This document shows positions 1 through 13,599 of a stretch of 64,000 bases of DNA, one piece after another (position 1 is the stretch's first letter; every line of letters starts with the position of its first letter). A program made the translations under genes and the position numbers. The notes below the pieces were generated by a model that was not told where the DNA came from, searched no databases, and saw nothing but the letters and a program-made list of their open reading frames with translations. Source of the DNA: Pseudocercospora fijiensis CIRAD86 (taxonomy: Eukaryota > Ascomycota > Dothideomycetes > Mycosphaerellales > Mycosphaerellaceae); assembly GCF_000340215.1 (NCBI RefSeq), contig NW_006921545.1, positions 942,786 through 1,006,785 on the forward strand, given 5' to 3'.

Positions 1-1220
1 CTCTCTACTTATAATATAAACCGCCTTAGTAGTATCGCTACCCTATACGATAATCTCGTCCTTAATACCGCCTTCTTACTCGTCTAGAGTAGCTTCTTAC
101 GCTTAGGTAAAGTTACTTATAAAGAGAAGGGTTTATTTATATAGAGGCTAGTAACGTTTATATTAGCGTAAAGTAAGACTACCTCTCTTTAAGGTTAAAG
201 AGGTCTAGGATAGACGTCGGGGATAAAGATACTATAGTCATAATCGGTACTATATCTAGATATACTAACGCCGTTCTAAATATAATACGGTAATTCTAGT
301 AGTACGATATAGGTAGCTCCTATATTATAGTAGCGCCCCTATTCTAACTAAGCGAGGGAGGCTCCTTAAGAGCGGTAGTACAAAAGTACCTAATAGAGTA
401 TCGTATACTAGAGAGTATAGACTACTTACGTTATACTAGATTTTCGCTTCGCTATAGCGTTATATAGTATATATACGATAATAGGATAATCGATAATTAG
501 ATTATAGTCCTCGCCCGCTAGATAAGTACTATCTCTAAGCGGTATTATAAGCCTAGTAACAAAGAGTAGCTTTCTACCCTAGGTAGCCGGGGCCGGACTA
601 GAGGACCGGTATCTATAAAGGGCCCTATAGCTATCTTCGGTTAAGATAGGCTAGAGCCGAAGGCCTAATTAAACAAACGCCTAATACTAGATTATCTATC
701 TAAAACTTAGTAACTAGAGTCGATTAAGCTACTATTTACTCAACGGCGCTCGTAAAAGTAGTTTATATTACAACGATAGCGCGTTCCTATTAGATTATCT
801 AAGGGCTTATATTCCGAGATTTACTATCGCTCTACGAGTTTAGGCTCTAAGTTCTTCTATTAATACTACTAATAGGCCTTATTAACTAGTAATTAGGAGC
901 TAATATCTAGTATCTATAGGTAAATTAAAACCCCCCTTCCCTAAACCGAGCAATTAATAGAGTAAGAGGTATATATATAGGCGATAGTAGTTATCTAAAG
1001 TAGGCGTAGTACCTCCGGGCCTAGGACTACTCCTTATACTATATAGGCGATTATTCGCTAACCCGCCCTCCTTACTCTATTTGTTTATCTATATATAATA
1101 TAGACAGTACGTAAATACTACTAAGGTCTTATTTACTAGCGGTTAGTAGCTTATATCTAAAAACTATAGGTAAATAAGAACGCCTTTTCCCTTAAACTAA
1201 GTAATAAACTTATAAGATCT
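1..1220. other. Unassigned RIP-mutated DNA
   Basis: No gene family was recognised on either strand. The stretch shows the RIP signature (TpA-rich, CpA/TpG-poor, CpG kept) and stop codons in every frame. It is probably transposon-derived because RIP acts on duplicated DNA, but nothing here names the element. Confidence 0.5.
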
Positions 1221-1701
1221 ATTAATAAACTAAAGGATCTAATAGAAGAAAGTAATAAAAATATATTTTAATAAGAGGCCCATTTTAAGTCTATAATTAA
1301 TATTACTATAGATAAAGATATAAAAACTAAAGCCTTAGATATTTTAGAACTCCTAGTAGAGAATAGCCTAACATTGCAAATATAGAATAAAGCCGACTCT
1401 AAGAATACTTTGAATATATTTTAGTAAATACATTCTTCTAAACAAGTTAATTCTAAAAATTCTTTTTTAAAACAGCTATTTTAACTCTCCTTTGAAATCT
1501 ATTTAAAGTATTAAAACATATATTAATACTATTAGCCGCTTAAAGAATAACTTAGAGCCTAGAAAGCTAAGATATTCTAAACAAGGCACAATATGGAAGG
1601 GGACCTATAGTTACTTAGAGTTTCAATTAGTCTGTAAATAGAACCTTTAAAAAACCTATTAGTATACTATTATATTTAGAACCGAAAGTTCGGGAACTAG
1701 A
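1221..1701 (+). pseudogene. Unrecognised low-GC coding relic (~160 codons)
   Basis: One frame starting INKLKDLIEESNKN reads for about 160 codons, interrupted only by TAA/TAG that can be explained as mutated CAA/CAG (Gln). It is rich in Lys, Glu, Asn, Leu and Ile, has few Gly or Pro, and looks helical. Base composition is clearly more AT-rich than the flanks and it holds few CpG, so it may have a different origin. No start codon or domain was recognised. It could be a fragment of a transposase or of an ordinary fungal gene; I cannot choose between them. Confidence 0.35.
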
Positions 1702-4042
1702 AAAAGTAACCTCTATAAAAGTATCTATAGTATCGTATCTATCCTCTTTATAAGCTACTACTAAAGGCGTAGTCTAAGAAGCTTAATACATTTATAAGGC
1801 TATTATAAGAGGAGTAAATAAATAGGTATATAGAGACGACGGAGTAGTTAGATTTCTCTATATAATAATACCTAAAGGACTCGAAAAGAGAGAGAGTAAA
1901 TAGAGAGTTTTTAAAGTACGCTAAGCCTTACGAGTAAGATACGTAGCGCTACCGAGGAGCTTACAAATTAGGCACGAATTAGGATTCCCTAATAGTATTC
2001 CCCCTCCTTTAGTAATCTATCCTAGGCTACTTAGGTAGTAGTTACTAGGGAATATAGTAGTCGTATAGGAGACGGATATACTCGGGGAGCGTTATAGGTA
2101 TAGATATACGGTAGTAAGGTAGTAGATTCGCAATCTTAGTCGATATAGGGTAGCTTCGATATAGTAATAAGTATATTGCGATATACTTTCGTCGTTACTT
2201 CTATATTATAGTTTAGAGGCAACCTCGCGCCTATTAACTATTATTGCTAGCCTTATACTATAAGCCTTAGATTAGTTACGCTACTGCCTATTCTAGACTA
2301 TAGCCTAGAGGTAACCTCGCGCCTATTGCCCGTTATTACTAGCCTCGTACTACGAGCCTTAGATTAGCTACTCTACTACCTATTACTTGCCCTTCTTACC
2401 GGTTGGCTTTAGTTACGCGGTACGTAGTCGTTACGGCTATAGCGTAGTAGCGAAGGTATAGTATTTCGCCCTTATAGGCTCTATACTTAAGGCGGTACCT
2501 TTTCCTTTAACCCTTTTTATTCTTATTTCCTATAACGAGCCTTCGGAATAGCAAATTAGTTGTCAATTACTAAACCATCTTTATAATTCGAGGCTTTAAT
2601 ACGCTATAACGTCCTATACTATTACTAATCCTAGCTAGGGATAGTATCTTTATACTTATATAGGGTCTTTAGCTCTTCTTAGAATAGATTATAGATAGGT
2701 AGCTATAATAGTAACTTACCTTCCTTAAGATCGATAGTATAGTCGTACTCTAAATTCTATACTAGGACGCCGGCTAATTCTAGGTTAGGGACGTCTTCGT
2801 ACTCGTAGTACGTATAAGGAATACTTTTAGTACTCTTTACCGAAATAATAGGATTAGAATAGACTTAGCTAGGGACTTCTTAGAGTTTAGGTTCGTTTCC
2901 CTAGAGGTTCTAGAGTCGATCCTATACCGATATAGTAGCTAGCTACTATTTGTCTAGTTTTCTTTTATCTAAATTAATAGTCGTAGGATTACAGTTACCT
3001 CCGCCTTACCTATTTATATTATAGAGTATATATTCGAGTACGAAGGAACCTATAGGCTCCGCGACTATAGCGATATTCTTATATAGAGGTACTAGAGCTA
3101 GTCTAAAGTTAGGTTTATTAGGAGAATTAGTAGATACTATATAGAGGCTATTATCTAGAAAGAGATAGCTCGTACTAGTAATAATAGACGTAAGGATAGA
3201 GGCGGCGGTCGCTTTCGCTTTAGTATTACTATTATTAGAATCCTATATAAAAGATAGCGTTCTAAAAGTAAATAGAGGGCGAGGTAGCCGCGAGCTAGTT
3301 ATATCTAAGGACTGTATTTTAGTATTAGAAGACTTCTATCTAGAAGATCTAGTTAATCCTTCGTTCTACTAAAGGATTATCTTTAATAAGGACGAAGAGC
3401 CGATACGCTTTAGGGAGCGTTATCCTATTATCGTTAAGGAGCCTTATATTTAGCGTAGATATATCGAGGGGCTAGAGCTCTAGAAGTTATAAGATATAGG
3501 TAGAGATTAAGGTTTAGCTACGCGCTATAGTTAACTAGAGCTTAAAGTAGTCTCGAAGCGCCGCTAGTACGGATATCTATATAGATATATCTCTCTCGTC
3601 TCTTTAACTCTAGCCCTAGCTATAGCTTAGATAAGTTAGTAATAGGGACATTGCCCTAGCTACTATTATCTATAGCTAAAATCTATATTTTGCTAAGCCC
3701 TTCTTATTAGCGGAGAGGGTATCCCTTTTCCGCTTTAGATACTTGTTTTTATAACGCGTTAGCTTAGTTATATAATAGCTACGTAACTTCTTAGTAGGAG
3801 AAGGATTTTTATACTATATTTTAGACTATAGAATAGAATAAGAAGGCAATTAAAAAAAGCAAGATTAAACTACTAGCAGAGCAGTATTACGTAAGTAATC
3901 TACTACGCTATATGTAATAGTTATAAGCCCGGAAATCCGTAGTATTAGAGACTTCTATAGTAGGAAATAGCAATCGGCAGTCTTAATAGCACTAAAATGA
4001 CTACTATTTAATTAAGCTTTTATAAGCGTCTATAAGATTAGT
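1702..4042. other. Unassigned RIP-mutated DNA
   Basis: No protein family recognised. The only structure seen is a short tandem duplication near 2214-2397. The part just left of 4043 should hold the 5' LTR or leader of the Copia relic, but I could not define an LTR because no 3' partner was found. Confidence 0.4.
2214..2397. repeat. Two-copy direct repeat, period 92 bp
   Basis: The copies begin TAGAGGCAACCTCGCGCC and TAGAGGTAACCTCGCGCC. They share further blocks (CTAGCC, GAGCCTTAGATTAG-type) and differ mainly by transitions, as RIP would produce. Confidence 0.6.
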
Positions 4043-6700
4043 ATGTCTTTAATAATAGCTCTCTTATTAGCTAGTTGCCTTAGCGGTACTAAATATATTA
4101 CCCTTCGAGGACTAAACGACTAGGACCGCTAGTCTAAGCAGACTAAAATATATCTAACTAGGTACGAGACTTAGATATATACTAATCCTTATTCGAAGAA
4201 ACTAGTAGATCTAGTATAACTAGTAAACCCTATACTAGATACGGCTCGTATACTAAGTAACCCTATATATTAATAAGGGGTTAAGATAGCTATAAACATC
4301 TTCGGAGTCTAGTTAGCGGAGTTTAATCGATTTAGGTTAGTACGAAGCAAGTCCGTTAAATACCTAGCTACTACTATAGACGTACGCTATTACTTAGAGA
4401 TTACCGATAACGATAATATAATAGTACTAATACTACGCATTGTTATTATATACTTAAGGGACAAGCTTGCTCTAAACACTTAATAGTAAAGAGCTATAGT
4501 TAGTAAAGAACTAGCTCGACTAATAGGATTACGATAAGTTAAGGATCTAGAATAGTAGTGTAAGGAGTAGCTTAATCTATATAAGAACATAAGACGTATA
4601 TAATACTTAGAGCTAGACAATATAGTTGTCTAGCTCTATATAGTAGTTACGAATATAGATAAAACGTATAGGAAGGGACTTTATATAATATATTAGGCCT
4701 TACCTAATACTAATTACTTCCTCTACCTAATTAGTATAGTACGGGACTATACTTGTAATATAATAGGTACTTCTACTAAGAAGGGGTTATTATTTAGCAT
4801 TATCTACGAAGAAATAGGTACAGCTAGTGCTAATACCGCTCTATAAGCTACTTGTAAAAATAATAGTAAAAAGCCTAATAAGACTAAGGGCCGTAGTAAT
4901 AGTAGCAACCGGATACTAAAGACATATACTAAGGTTACTAGTATTAGTAAGAAGAAGGCATATAAGAACCGGGGCAAATATACCGTAGTAAACTACCGCC
5001 TTCGTAAACAAGTTAAAGAGAAGGATAAGGACAATAAGTAGAAGGGCAAGCTAAAGTACTTTAAGGGATACCTACGTAAGAATAAAGGCTTCTATCTAAG
5101 ATAAGCTAAATTCTTTAAGGACCTACTAGCTATTAGAATTGCTTAAGAATGCTATAGACTAGAAAGCAACGAGGATTCTATACTAGATAAGCTCTCCCTT
5201 GCCTACTTCTTCTACTCTAATACGCTATTATTATTTGCTAGAGTAGTCGGACCTACTATCTACCTTAGTATAGTAGCATTAATAGAGTAGAATCTATTTA
5301 ATAGCCTAATATATAATAGTAGCTTAAACTGCAATATCGTTAACTATCTAGGTTGCTTTAATTTTATACTACTTCTACTACTAGTATCTTTAACCGTAGT
5401 AACCGGCCCTAGTTATAATAAGGTCGTTGCTATCGGAATAGCATCCTTTACTATTATAGTAGGTAGTAGCAAGGCCCTATAGATAGAACTAAGGGAGTGC
5501 TTATACATCCCTAATTTCTATACTAATATCGTAGGAGGTGCTCTCTTCTTCTAGCGAGGATTTAAATACTAAGAAATCGATAATACCCTATATAGCCTAT
5601 AGTATAAACTATTAGTTAAGTTTGTTAGGCTAAACTATAGAATGCCCTACTTTAATATTGTTAGCAAAGTAGATAAAACACTACTACTAACTAAGTAGCT
5701 AGTCGATTTAGATAATAAGCCGCTTAAGTACCTATTCTAACTTTCCCTATTATTATATAGAATAGCTCGTCGCTCCGTACGTCTACTACTACTAAGAAAG
5801 CTTACACTTAAGCAAATGTATAAAGCATTCAGACATCTAGATACCAAGAGAGCAGAAGACCTAGTTAATAGGGGTAATAGAATAAAAAGGGATTATATAT
5901 ATAATAATAAGATTCTAAAAACACTACTTTGTCCTATATATATAAGCAAAGAGTAAGAAGCTGTAGCCGATTTGGTGTAACCAGATATAGCCTATAATAG
6001 CGACTAGCATATCTTTTACGTATACGACCCAAATACTAGACTTTAGTTTATATAGACAATTAGTACTCGCTAGGAGTTAACTCTCCTTTAGTGCTAGAAC
6101 TAGTTAGCTACATTCGTACGTAGTATTAGAAAAGATATTATCTGTTTATTATCTAATAATAAAGGAGGCATTTTAGGCCTTCGGACTCGATCCTACTTAC
6201 GTAACAACTATACTATATAGAGGCTAATAGCCCTATATATATTAGAACAGGACCTAGCTAAGCGAGTAGGCCGTACTATTATTAAGGTAGCTCGAGCCTT
6301 AATAATATATACTAGATTTCTATATAACTTATAGCTAGAAGTAGTTTATATAGCAACCTTCCTAGCTAACAGGTTACCAAGATTACGCACTGCCGACCTA
6401 CTAATGCGTATACTATACGAGATTAGTACTAGATATAGACCTAATATAGCTTATATCTACTAATTTAGAGTAAGGGCATATCTAGTAATCTACGGTATAG
6501 AGACAACTAATAGCAAAAGGAAGGCTATACTACTAAACGCTATAAAAGTAGCCTTACGTACCTATATTAGATACCTATATAGTTATAAGGGACATTCTAT
6601 TTATAGGATATAGGTGCCCTTACGAATAATATTGCTACGTATAAGAGACGTTATATTTAACGAGACTAAGTTCTCTAATAGATATAGTAATAACGTAGGT
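4043..6700 (+). pseudogene. Ty1/Copia retrotransposon relic: gag, protease, integrase
   Basis: An ATG survives at 4043 and runs in frame into a Copia-type Gag start (TLRGLND*DR*SKQ, with stops where the family has Trp in a W..W pattern). Downstream come a Lys-rich stretch with degraded zinc-knuckle traces (about 5030-5130), a protease-like segment (about 5300-5560) and an integrase with GRTIIKVARAL and an RDVIFNE-like end near 6650. Cys/His positions read Tyr and Gln/Trp read stop, as RIP predicts. The reverse transcriptase and RNase H that should follow the RDVIF motif are missing, so the element is truncated at about 6.7 kb. Family identity is secure; exact ends and LTRs are not defined. 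Confidence 0.85.
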
Positions 6701-7979
6701 ATTGTTATAACCAATATAGTAGGGAACCTAGTTTAGTATAGGGGTATACCTTTTATATCTTCCTCCTTTATATATATATATATATATAGATAGCTACGAT
6801 AAGAATATAGAGGCAGATAGTTATAAGAATTATACCTTATCCCGCTATAATATAGCTCCCGCTACCGTCCTTTTCTTCTCATTAACAATTACAATGCCGC
6901 GTCTTAAAGGTATATAATACTATACCGACCCCTCGTAGTTACCTAAGAGATATTAAATTCGAGGCCTATAGTTCCCTATATATATACCTCTACCTACGAC
7001 TAACTCGTCCTGTCTATATTTTCTAAAGCCGAAGGTAGGGCTATCTTTATTTATTTAAAGGTATAGGTATATATATAGTTACGAAGAAACGATTATAGCC
7101 CTCGCCTAGAGCGAAAGCCGGGCTACTAATATAACGATACTATTAAGGAAATCTTAGTAGTATCGAGACGTCCTACTACTATTAAACTATTACCGACCTA
7201 AAGTAAGAGGAAAATACTATTACCGACGTAAAGCTAAAGGATTACTATTACCGATAACGATAAAGCTAACTATTTACGATATATATAATATTACGAATCC
7301 CTACCTATCTATAGTAGGAGGGACCTTATAAGAAACGACCTATACCGAAGGGAGCCTAAGGATCCTACTATAAGAAACTAGAGATCGGGATACGAAGAAC
7401 TCTAAAAAATTAATACCGCCCTCCTTCTTTGCTACTAATCGGTATAAACCTAATTTTAACTTTTACTAAGAACTCGAGACCTCCTTCCGGACTACTACGA
7501 CCCTTTCGTAGAACTATAATCTATATACTACGACTTAGTAGAAATTAGTAGCGAGGAATAAAGGGGGCCTAGAATAGGTATAGCGGATATAATAGCTAGC
7601 TAGCTAGGAAACCCTCCCTCCCCCTTTATTCCCTATATATATAGGCTAGTACCTACCTTTCCCTTACTTTGAAAAACCGGACGCGATACGTACTATAAGA
7701 TATACTATACCGCACTTACGTTCTTTATAATATACTCGCGTCCTTTACCCTAAATATATTTAATAACCTATCTAATTTTATTAATACTATATCCCTTCTA
7801 TTTATTCTAATTATCTATCGTTTTCTATAAATCGTTTATTCTATTAACGAAATAAGCTCTTAGGAGAATAATAACAACCCTCTCCCGGCCGAGCCGCCTA
7901 TATAGGCTCCCTCGGATACTACTACTTACCGAGACCTACCTCTAAATTTTATTCGTAACTACCTTAATACTAATTCTAA
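6701..7979. other. Unassigned interval between Copia and Gypsy relics
   Basis: No coding family recognised. It holds a (TA)n run at about 6770-6790 and a loosely repeated ACTATTACCGAC block at about 7188-7260. The outer Gypsy 5' LTR and leader should lie here, but no 3' LTR partner was found to prove it. Confidence 0.4.
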
Positions 7980-8099
7980 TACCGAGAGGACTACGCCCTT
8001 AGGAGGCGATAGAGATACTAGTACGGGCAATAGTAAAGCGGCTTAAGAGGGTACTACCTAAGAATATAGTACTCGAGAAGTCCCCTAATAGTTTAACTA

Positions 8100-9250
8100 A
8101 GCGGCCGGTAGACTATCCCCTTAACTTCTCTAGGGTCTTCTTTAGGCTTTCTTAGACTTAAAACCGTAAATGCCTCTTATAGGGATCGTTAAGAATCCCC
8201 TCTTTACTAGAGAAAACGTTACTAACTTTATTAAAAGGTTCTCTACTATCTTTAAGCGATATTACCCGAGGTATAAAACTACTACTATAGTAAAACTCCT
8301 AGTCGCTAATTATAGAACTAGTATCCGACTCTAAGTTATTCGGCTCCTAGGAACGGAGCCTCTTATATAGGAATCCTTCTTAAAGAAGTTTAAGCGCGAG
8401 TTTACTTACTAGGCGCGGTTCGGTTAAACTCCCGCGAATACCTTAAGTAGCTATATACTAGATAAATAACTAAGAGTAATACCCTTTGTTTTTGCTAAGA
8501 CTTCTATAGTATCGTAGAAGGGATACCGAAGAGACTTCTTAACGATATTACGAGGAGCCGTCTGTTTCTAGAGGGCTTAGGAGGCTCTATACCTACTATT
8601 ATACCTCGTATCTACGAGAAATATAGCATTTACTCTTATAATAAGGAGTTCTATACTAACTTCGAATAGATTTATCGTACTAGGTACGATCTAGCTTATA
8701 GCCGATAGGGCTTCTCGCTTCTTACTAGTAACGATAGCGGCGAGAACTAGTTAAGAGAAGAATACTAAGTACTCGGCCTACCCTAGATATCTAACGATAA
8801 GGGGTAGCCCTTAAGCCTATTACTAAGCCCGGTATCGACGACCTTATTAAATAATTCTAAGATCTAAAGCTTTACGTCCTCTTCCGAGATAATTAGAAGG
8901 CCCCTACTATAGGCCCGGTTAATACTAATACCGATTCGTACGCCTTATAGTACCCTTATCCCTTCTAGAACGATAACGCTCTTATAGCTTAGCTATATAA
9001 TAACTAGTTTATATAAGGACTAACTATTAATACTTTTGCTTTTTAGTCTATCCTTAGTATAGAGGGTCGCTATTACTATTATAGAGCTAAAGGCTACCTT
9101 CGCCTAAACTATAGGCCCTATCGGTATATATACGACTAAAGCTTCTATTATATTCGAGACCGTATATAGTACCTCGGGCCCTTAGGTACGCTATACGCTA
9201 TACTATTCCGCTTCTATAATAGCCCTACCCTCTTAAAGCTCGCTATTATA
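8100..9250 (+). pseudogene. Gypsy Gag (outer element)
   Basis: The frame with ENVTNFIKRFSTIFKRYYP near 8210-8270 and a later KKFKREFTY*ARFG segment (about 8385-8420) follows the fungal Gypsy Gag pattern of a helical capsid domain with N-V-T-x-F-[LI]. Stops are at positions explained by CAG/CAA or TGG. The low-complexity acidic/basic region after it (to about 10.5 kb) probably belongs to the Gag C-terminus or linker, but its frame was not followed to the end. Confidence 0.65.
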
Positions 9251-10559
9251 CTTCCGCTCCTCGAAGCCTATTACTAGTAGGAGTTTGTCTTTCTACCTAA
9301 ATTTAGGATAGAGGCCCTTCGAAAACAATTTAACTATTCTTCTTAGTAACTACGGCGAACTATAGCTCCTAGTACTATAGCTTAACTAGCCCCTCGAGTT
9401 CTAATCCCTCGAGGCCCTACTCCGATAATCCCTTCCTTCCTACCTTCTCTATCTTTAAGATCCCTAGAGAACCCTTATAGAGAAATCGCCTCGAACGATA
9501 CTCGTAGCGGTCTTCCTATCCCTACTACTACCCCTACTACTACTAGGCGGGTTATACTATACTAGAGGTCCTATAATCTTAGTATTATCGAAGAGGCCGA
9601 TAAAGAGTAAGATTTTAGCGATTACGAGGTAGCTATAGTTATAGATACCCTTACCTATACTTATAGCTAGGATACTCCGCTTAGGAATAGTCTTCCTATT
9701 ACCGCTACTACCGATACGAATTAGATTCGAAAGGCCGTTACTAAATAGAAGGGTACTACGAAAACTAAGGGTATTTATAATATAGTTTAAGGACTTAGTA
9801 TTCGTAAGGCGGAGGAGCAAATCCGAAAATAAACCTAGCCTCGAAGGACTATTTAAAGGTCCCTAAGCCTACTACCTATAAGGGCTTAGTCTAAGGAAAT
9901 AGTTAGTCGTAACCCTCTTACTACTAGCCCCTCCGGTATCTATAGATAGCCTACGGCTAAGTCCTTAGATAGTAACGCTAGTCTACCTAAGGGTAGTAAC
10001 GTAGAAATAGATAACGTACTATCCCCTATTCTAAGACCTACTACTAAGGAGCTATCGAAGGGGATAAATCCCCCGAGCCGGTAACAAGCTACGAGAAAGG
10101 AACCTAAGACGACTAATATTATAAAGAATCTTTAGAAATATTATAAGGATCCTAACTTTTAGGTAAAGAAGTTCCTTAGCGGAAATAATATATAGTTTAG
10201 TAATACTAAGGCCCTCGCCTATATTCCGGAGTATTAAAAGCTCGTCGCTCGCTAGCTAAATAATAACGCTCTTACCTCGATAATTCGGAAGCTAGAAAAG
10301 GATAAAACCGACAAGATTCCCTACTAGATTATAGAGATAGCTAGGAAGGTAGCTACCTTAGCTATAGGGAGGACTAGACCTAGACAATCTAAGGACTACC
10401 CTATTCTAGTCCTTACCTCTATCTAAGAATTCTTTACTAGCCTTAATAAAGAGGAGAGTTAAATAGAGTACGAGGCCGCTAACGAAGAAGTTATCTACGA
10501 CCCTAATTCGATTAGCTAGAGAAATAGACTTAACTACTATATAGTATAGGTTCTTTCTT

Positions 10560-11000
10560 TTAAAGTAGATATCCTTCCTAACGAAATACTCTATATCGAC
10601 CCTAGCTAAATATACCTTTTATTAGTCGACTATAACTTTACCCTTATTCCTAGCCTATATATTACTATTACTATTAATAGGTACCTTAAGATCCGCGCTC
10701 TTATTAATAAAGGCTCTAAGGAGAATATTCTAAATACGAAATTCCTATAGCGAGCTAGCCTTACTCTTTTAAAAGGTCTTATTCTAAATATACGAGGAGC
10801 CGGATAAAGAGCTAAATTTATTAGTATTAGTACTTCCGTTCCTATTTCTACCTTTAATATCGAGTACGAAACCGACTTCCTTATTACGCCCCTAAGAGAT
10901 AACGACCTCCCTATTATTCTTAGTCGCTCGTAGGCTCGTAAGAACCGCCTTATCGCTCGAAATATAAATAATAGCTTCTATAAAGGTATAATTTCTACGC
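10560..11000 (+). pseudogene. Gypsy aspartic protease domain (outer element)
   Basis: The frame contains a strand, then KIRALINKGSKENI, where fungal Gypsy proteases have a D-[ST/E]-G active-site loop. Here the loop reads NKGS (Asp to Asn is a single G-to-A change). The downstream VPISTFNIEYETDFL and LPIILSRS segments fit the flap and the ILG/ILSRP strand of retropepsins. The domain cleaves the Gag-Pol polyprotein in active relatives; this copy has lost the catalytic Asp and carries stops. Confidence 0.6.
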
Positions 11001-12039
11001 GTAGAGGCCGCTCTACTACCTTTACTACCCTTACTAGCTCTAAGAATTATATCCTACTTAAAGAGCTCCTTAGTCGTAATAATACCTTATAGTTAAAAGG
11101 TAGCGGACGAGAAACTAGCGTCGAGTCTACCCTAATTCTAAAACCGCTAGGTAAAGGTATTATATATACCGTCGTAGCTTATTATTTAATAAGAAATATT
11201 AGTACGGTAGTATATAGCGAAGAAATAGGTAGCCGTAGGGTATACTAGCTAGCTAGCTAGGGTATATTAATTAGTCCGGTAGCCGGCCTACCCCTACTCC
11301 TACTATCTTTTCCGACCTCGCTTAGGCTAGCCCTAGTATCCTCCGGTATTCCTATAACCCTATAGCTACCCTCTAGTAATAGCCTATATAAAGGCCGCGT
11401 AGCTAGTATCCCTATTAGAGAGTAGGTATACGGTAACGTACTAGTCGTAGCTATATAGCGCTAGTCCTTCCTTAAAAAGTAAGTATATTCCCGGTAATAT
11501 CTAACGATTAGCCTTATCCGACTCGGCCGTATAGAGGCGATTCTCGAGCCTATAATCCGAGACGATTAGATAGTAGTACTTTAGTAATCGGAAGCGAATC
11601 GATTTTATAAGTAGTATAAGCGGTACTGTAGATTTTAGGGCTTTCGGACGTTCCCTACCTAGCTACTATCTATTAAGAGAATACTTAGGGAGGACTCGGA
11701 GACTAATAGGTACCGTACGGTCGGGCTTTATAGAATATATAAAAAAAGGTAAATAAAGTAAGGCCTATAGAGGCTAGTACTATAATAATCGGAAGTATAA
11801 CAACTAGTAGCGACCCTTACTAGAAGAAGAAACGGCTTACTTAAGAAGCGCTACTCCCTCCTAGTATTAGGCCGTATAACTAGAAATACGTAATTAAGGA
11901 ATTCTCGGATATACTACGCGGCTCGCATCTTACTAAGGAGAGAAAAGCAAAACTTCTTCTTAGAATAGAGCTTCTTCCTAGAGAGCTAGATCTATTTTAC
12001 GAGATACTTTATAACCGAGAGAAAGCCCTTACCTAGAGC

Positions 12040-12830
12040 TTTACTAAAATTAGAAGGGTCGATACGGACGTAGTACCTTCTTAGCGGATCCGAATAATTC
12101 CTTATAAGCCTTAGAAAAAACTAACCTTCCGCCTCTAGTCTAGCTTAGTAAATATTATCGAAGAAATAATCTAGGAACGGATTACGAATAGAGTACTTAA
12201 AGTTAGCGAAGGAGTATATAGAAACCCCTAGTTCTTAGTTTAAAGGAAAGGAACTAAGAAGTATCGCCTAATTAACGCTACTATAGAACTAAATCGCTAT
12301 ATAATATAGGATAGAAACCTTCCTCCTAATACTAATAGCTTTACTAAGTATCTTACTACCTATACTATTTCTTCTCTAATCGATTTCCTTTCTAGACACG
12401 CCTAGGTCCCCCTTTATAAGGCCGATCGAGATATAACTACCTTTAATATCCCGCTTAGCCTAGTACGAATAACTACCCTTCTTTAAGGGGTAATAAACTC
12501 CGTTACCTAGTTTATCCGAGTTATTATAAGGATTATTTTCGATTATATTTCCTACTATACGAGGCCTTTCGTCGACGATATTAGTAGTAAGAGCCCGAAA
12601 ACCCGATATAATAATAAGGAGGTCGAGCCTAGCTTACGAAGGCTCGTTACTAAATATATCTAATAGAGAGACGGTATTCTTATAGATATCGAACGTACTA
12701 GGTATACTATTCTAGGCCTTAAATCTTAATTCCTCTATAAAAAACTAAAATATATCGGCTACGTTATTAATATCTCCGGAAGGTACCCTAATATAGAAAA
12801 GATTATAAAGATTATCGCCTAGCTAATATC
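12040..12830 (+). pseudogene. Gypsy reverse transcriptase (outer element)
   Basis: Clear RT landmarks in order: KKYRLINATIELNRY (primer-grip side, family usual RLINAAxxxNRxT), SLIDFLSRHA (motif A, usual SxIDFFSGYDQ), TTLL*GVINSVT*F (motif B, usual TTLPQGATNSVAQF) and TRPFVDDIS (catalytic VDD box). Length and spacing are normal for a fungal Gypsy pol of the L-I-D-F type. Numerous TAA/TAG at Gln/Trp positions make it non-functional. It lies in the same direction as the integrase that follows. Confidence 0.9.
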
Positions 12831-12959
12831 TAAAAAGTTAAAACTACTCGGGCGTACGAGCCTTCCTTAGGGTTTATATCTACTACTATATCTAGATCGA
12901 GGGCTTCGTAATAATAGCGAGACTACTCTTCTATCTCCTAAAGGCCGATATCGAATTTT

Positions 12960-13440
12960 CTTAGGGATTAGATTAATAGATCGCTATAGACGCCTTAAAA
13001 GCTATTATTACTACGGTACCTACTCTTATCTCGATCGATTATACTAAGGGTACTAGATTAATTATCCTCCTTTTAGATATAAGTAGATCCGGATATAGTA
13101 GTAGCCTAAACTAGTACGAAAGAGATAATATAAAGAAGCGTTACCCTATTCTGTACGAAAGCGGTCTTTAGACTAAGAGTAAAGTCCGGTAAAATACTAG
13201 TAAGCGAGAATATCTTATAGTACTTAAACTACTAAAGAAGTTTAAGAAGTATCTTATTAGATAGTACCTTCGAATCGAGATCGATACTACTACCCTTATC
13301 TACTAGCTTAATAAGTTAGCCTTAGATCTCCCTAATTTAGTAATAGCCCGCTAGATAGCCTAGATCCGGCTATTCGATTTCGAAGTTTAATATATTCCTA
13401 GAAGGAAATACTCTATAGGTAATAGGCTATCCCGTCGCGA
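12960..13440 (+). pseudogene. Gypsy RNase H domain (outer element)
   Basis: After the RT palm there is a region fitting the order of a Gypsy RNase H: a GxVLxQ-like strand, a segment equivalent to the KRHP...ESGLWTxAE region, a TKEV helix, and a final segment equivalent to LVTRWLAWIRLFDFEVRHVPG (here RW/W replaced by stops, then SRFR-type residues). Frame continuity was judged by eye and one or two small indels cannot be excluded. It precedes the integrase at about 13600. Confidence 0.6.
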
Positions 13441-13599
13441 TTCTATTAAAGAGGATATCGCCGAGCGAGATAATTAAGTCGACGACGATAATATAATAAA
13501 TAACGACTTCTTTTATAGTATAGTCTAATCCGAGCCTATTAATCCCCTAGCTAAGTCTAGCTTCCTTAAAGAGGAAGAATACTAGTTCCGAGAATTACT

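Noticed and set aside
7000..7980. 5' LTR of the outer Gypsy element
   Set aside because: No matching 3' LTR was found after 21616, so an LTR cannot be shown.
9557..9820. 87-codon open frame on the minus strand
   Set aside because: It lies antisense inside the Gypsy gag-pol relic and has no recognisable domain; it is open by chance in TpA-rich DNA.
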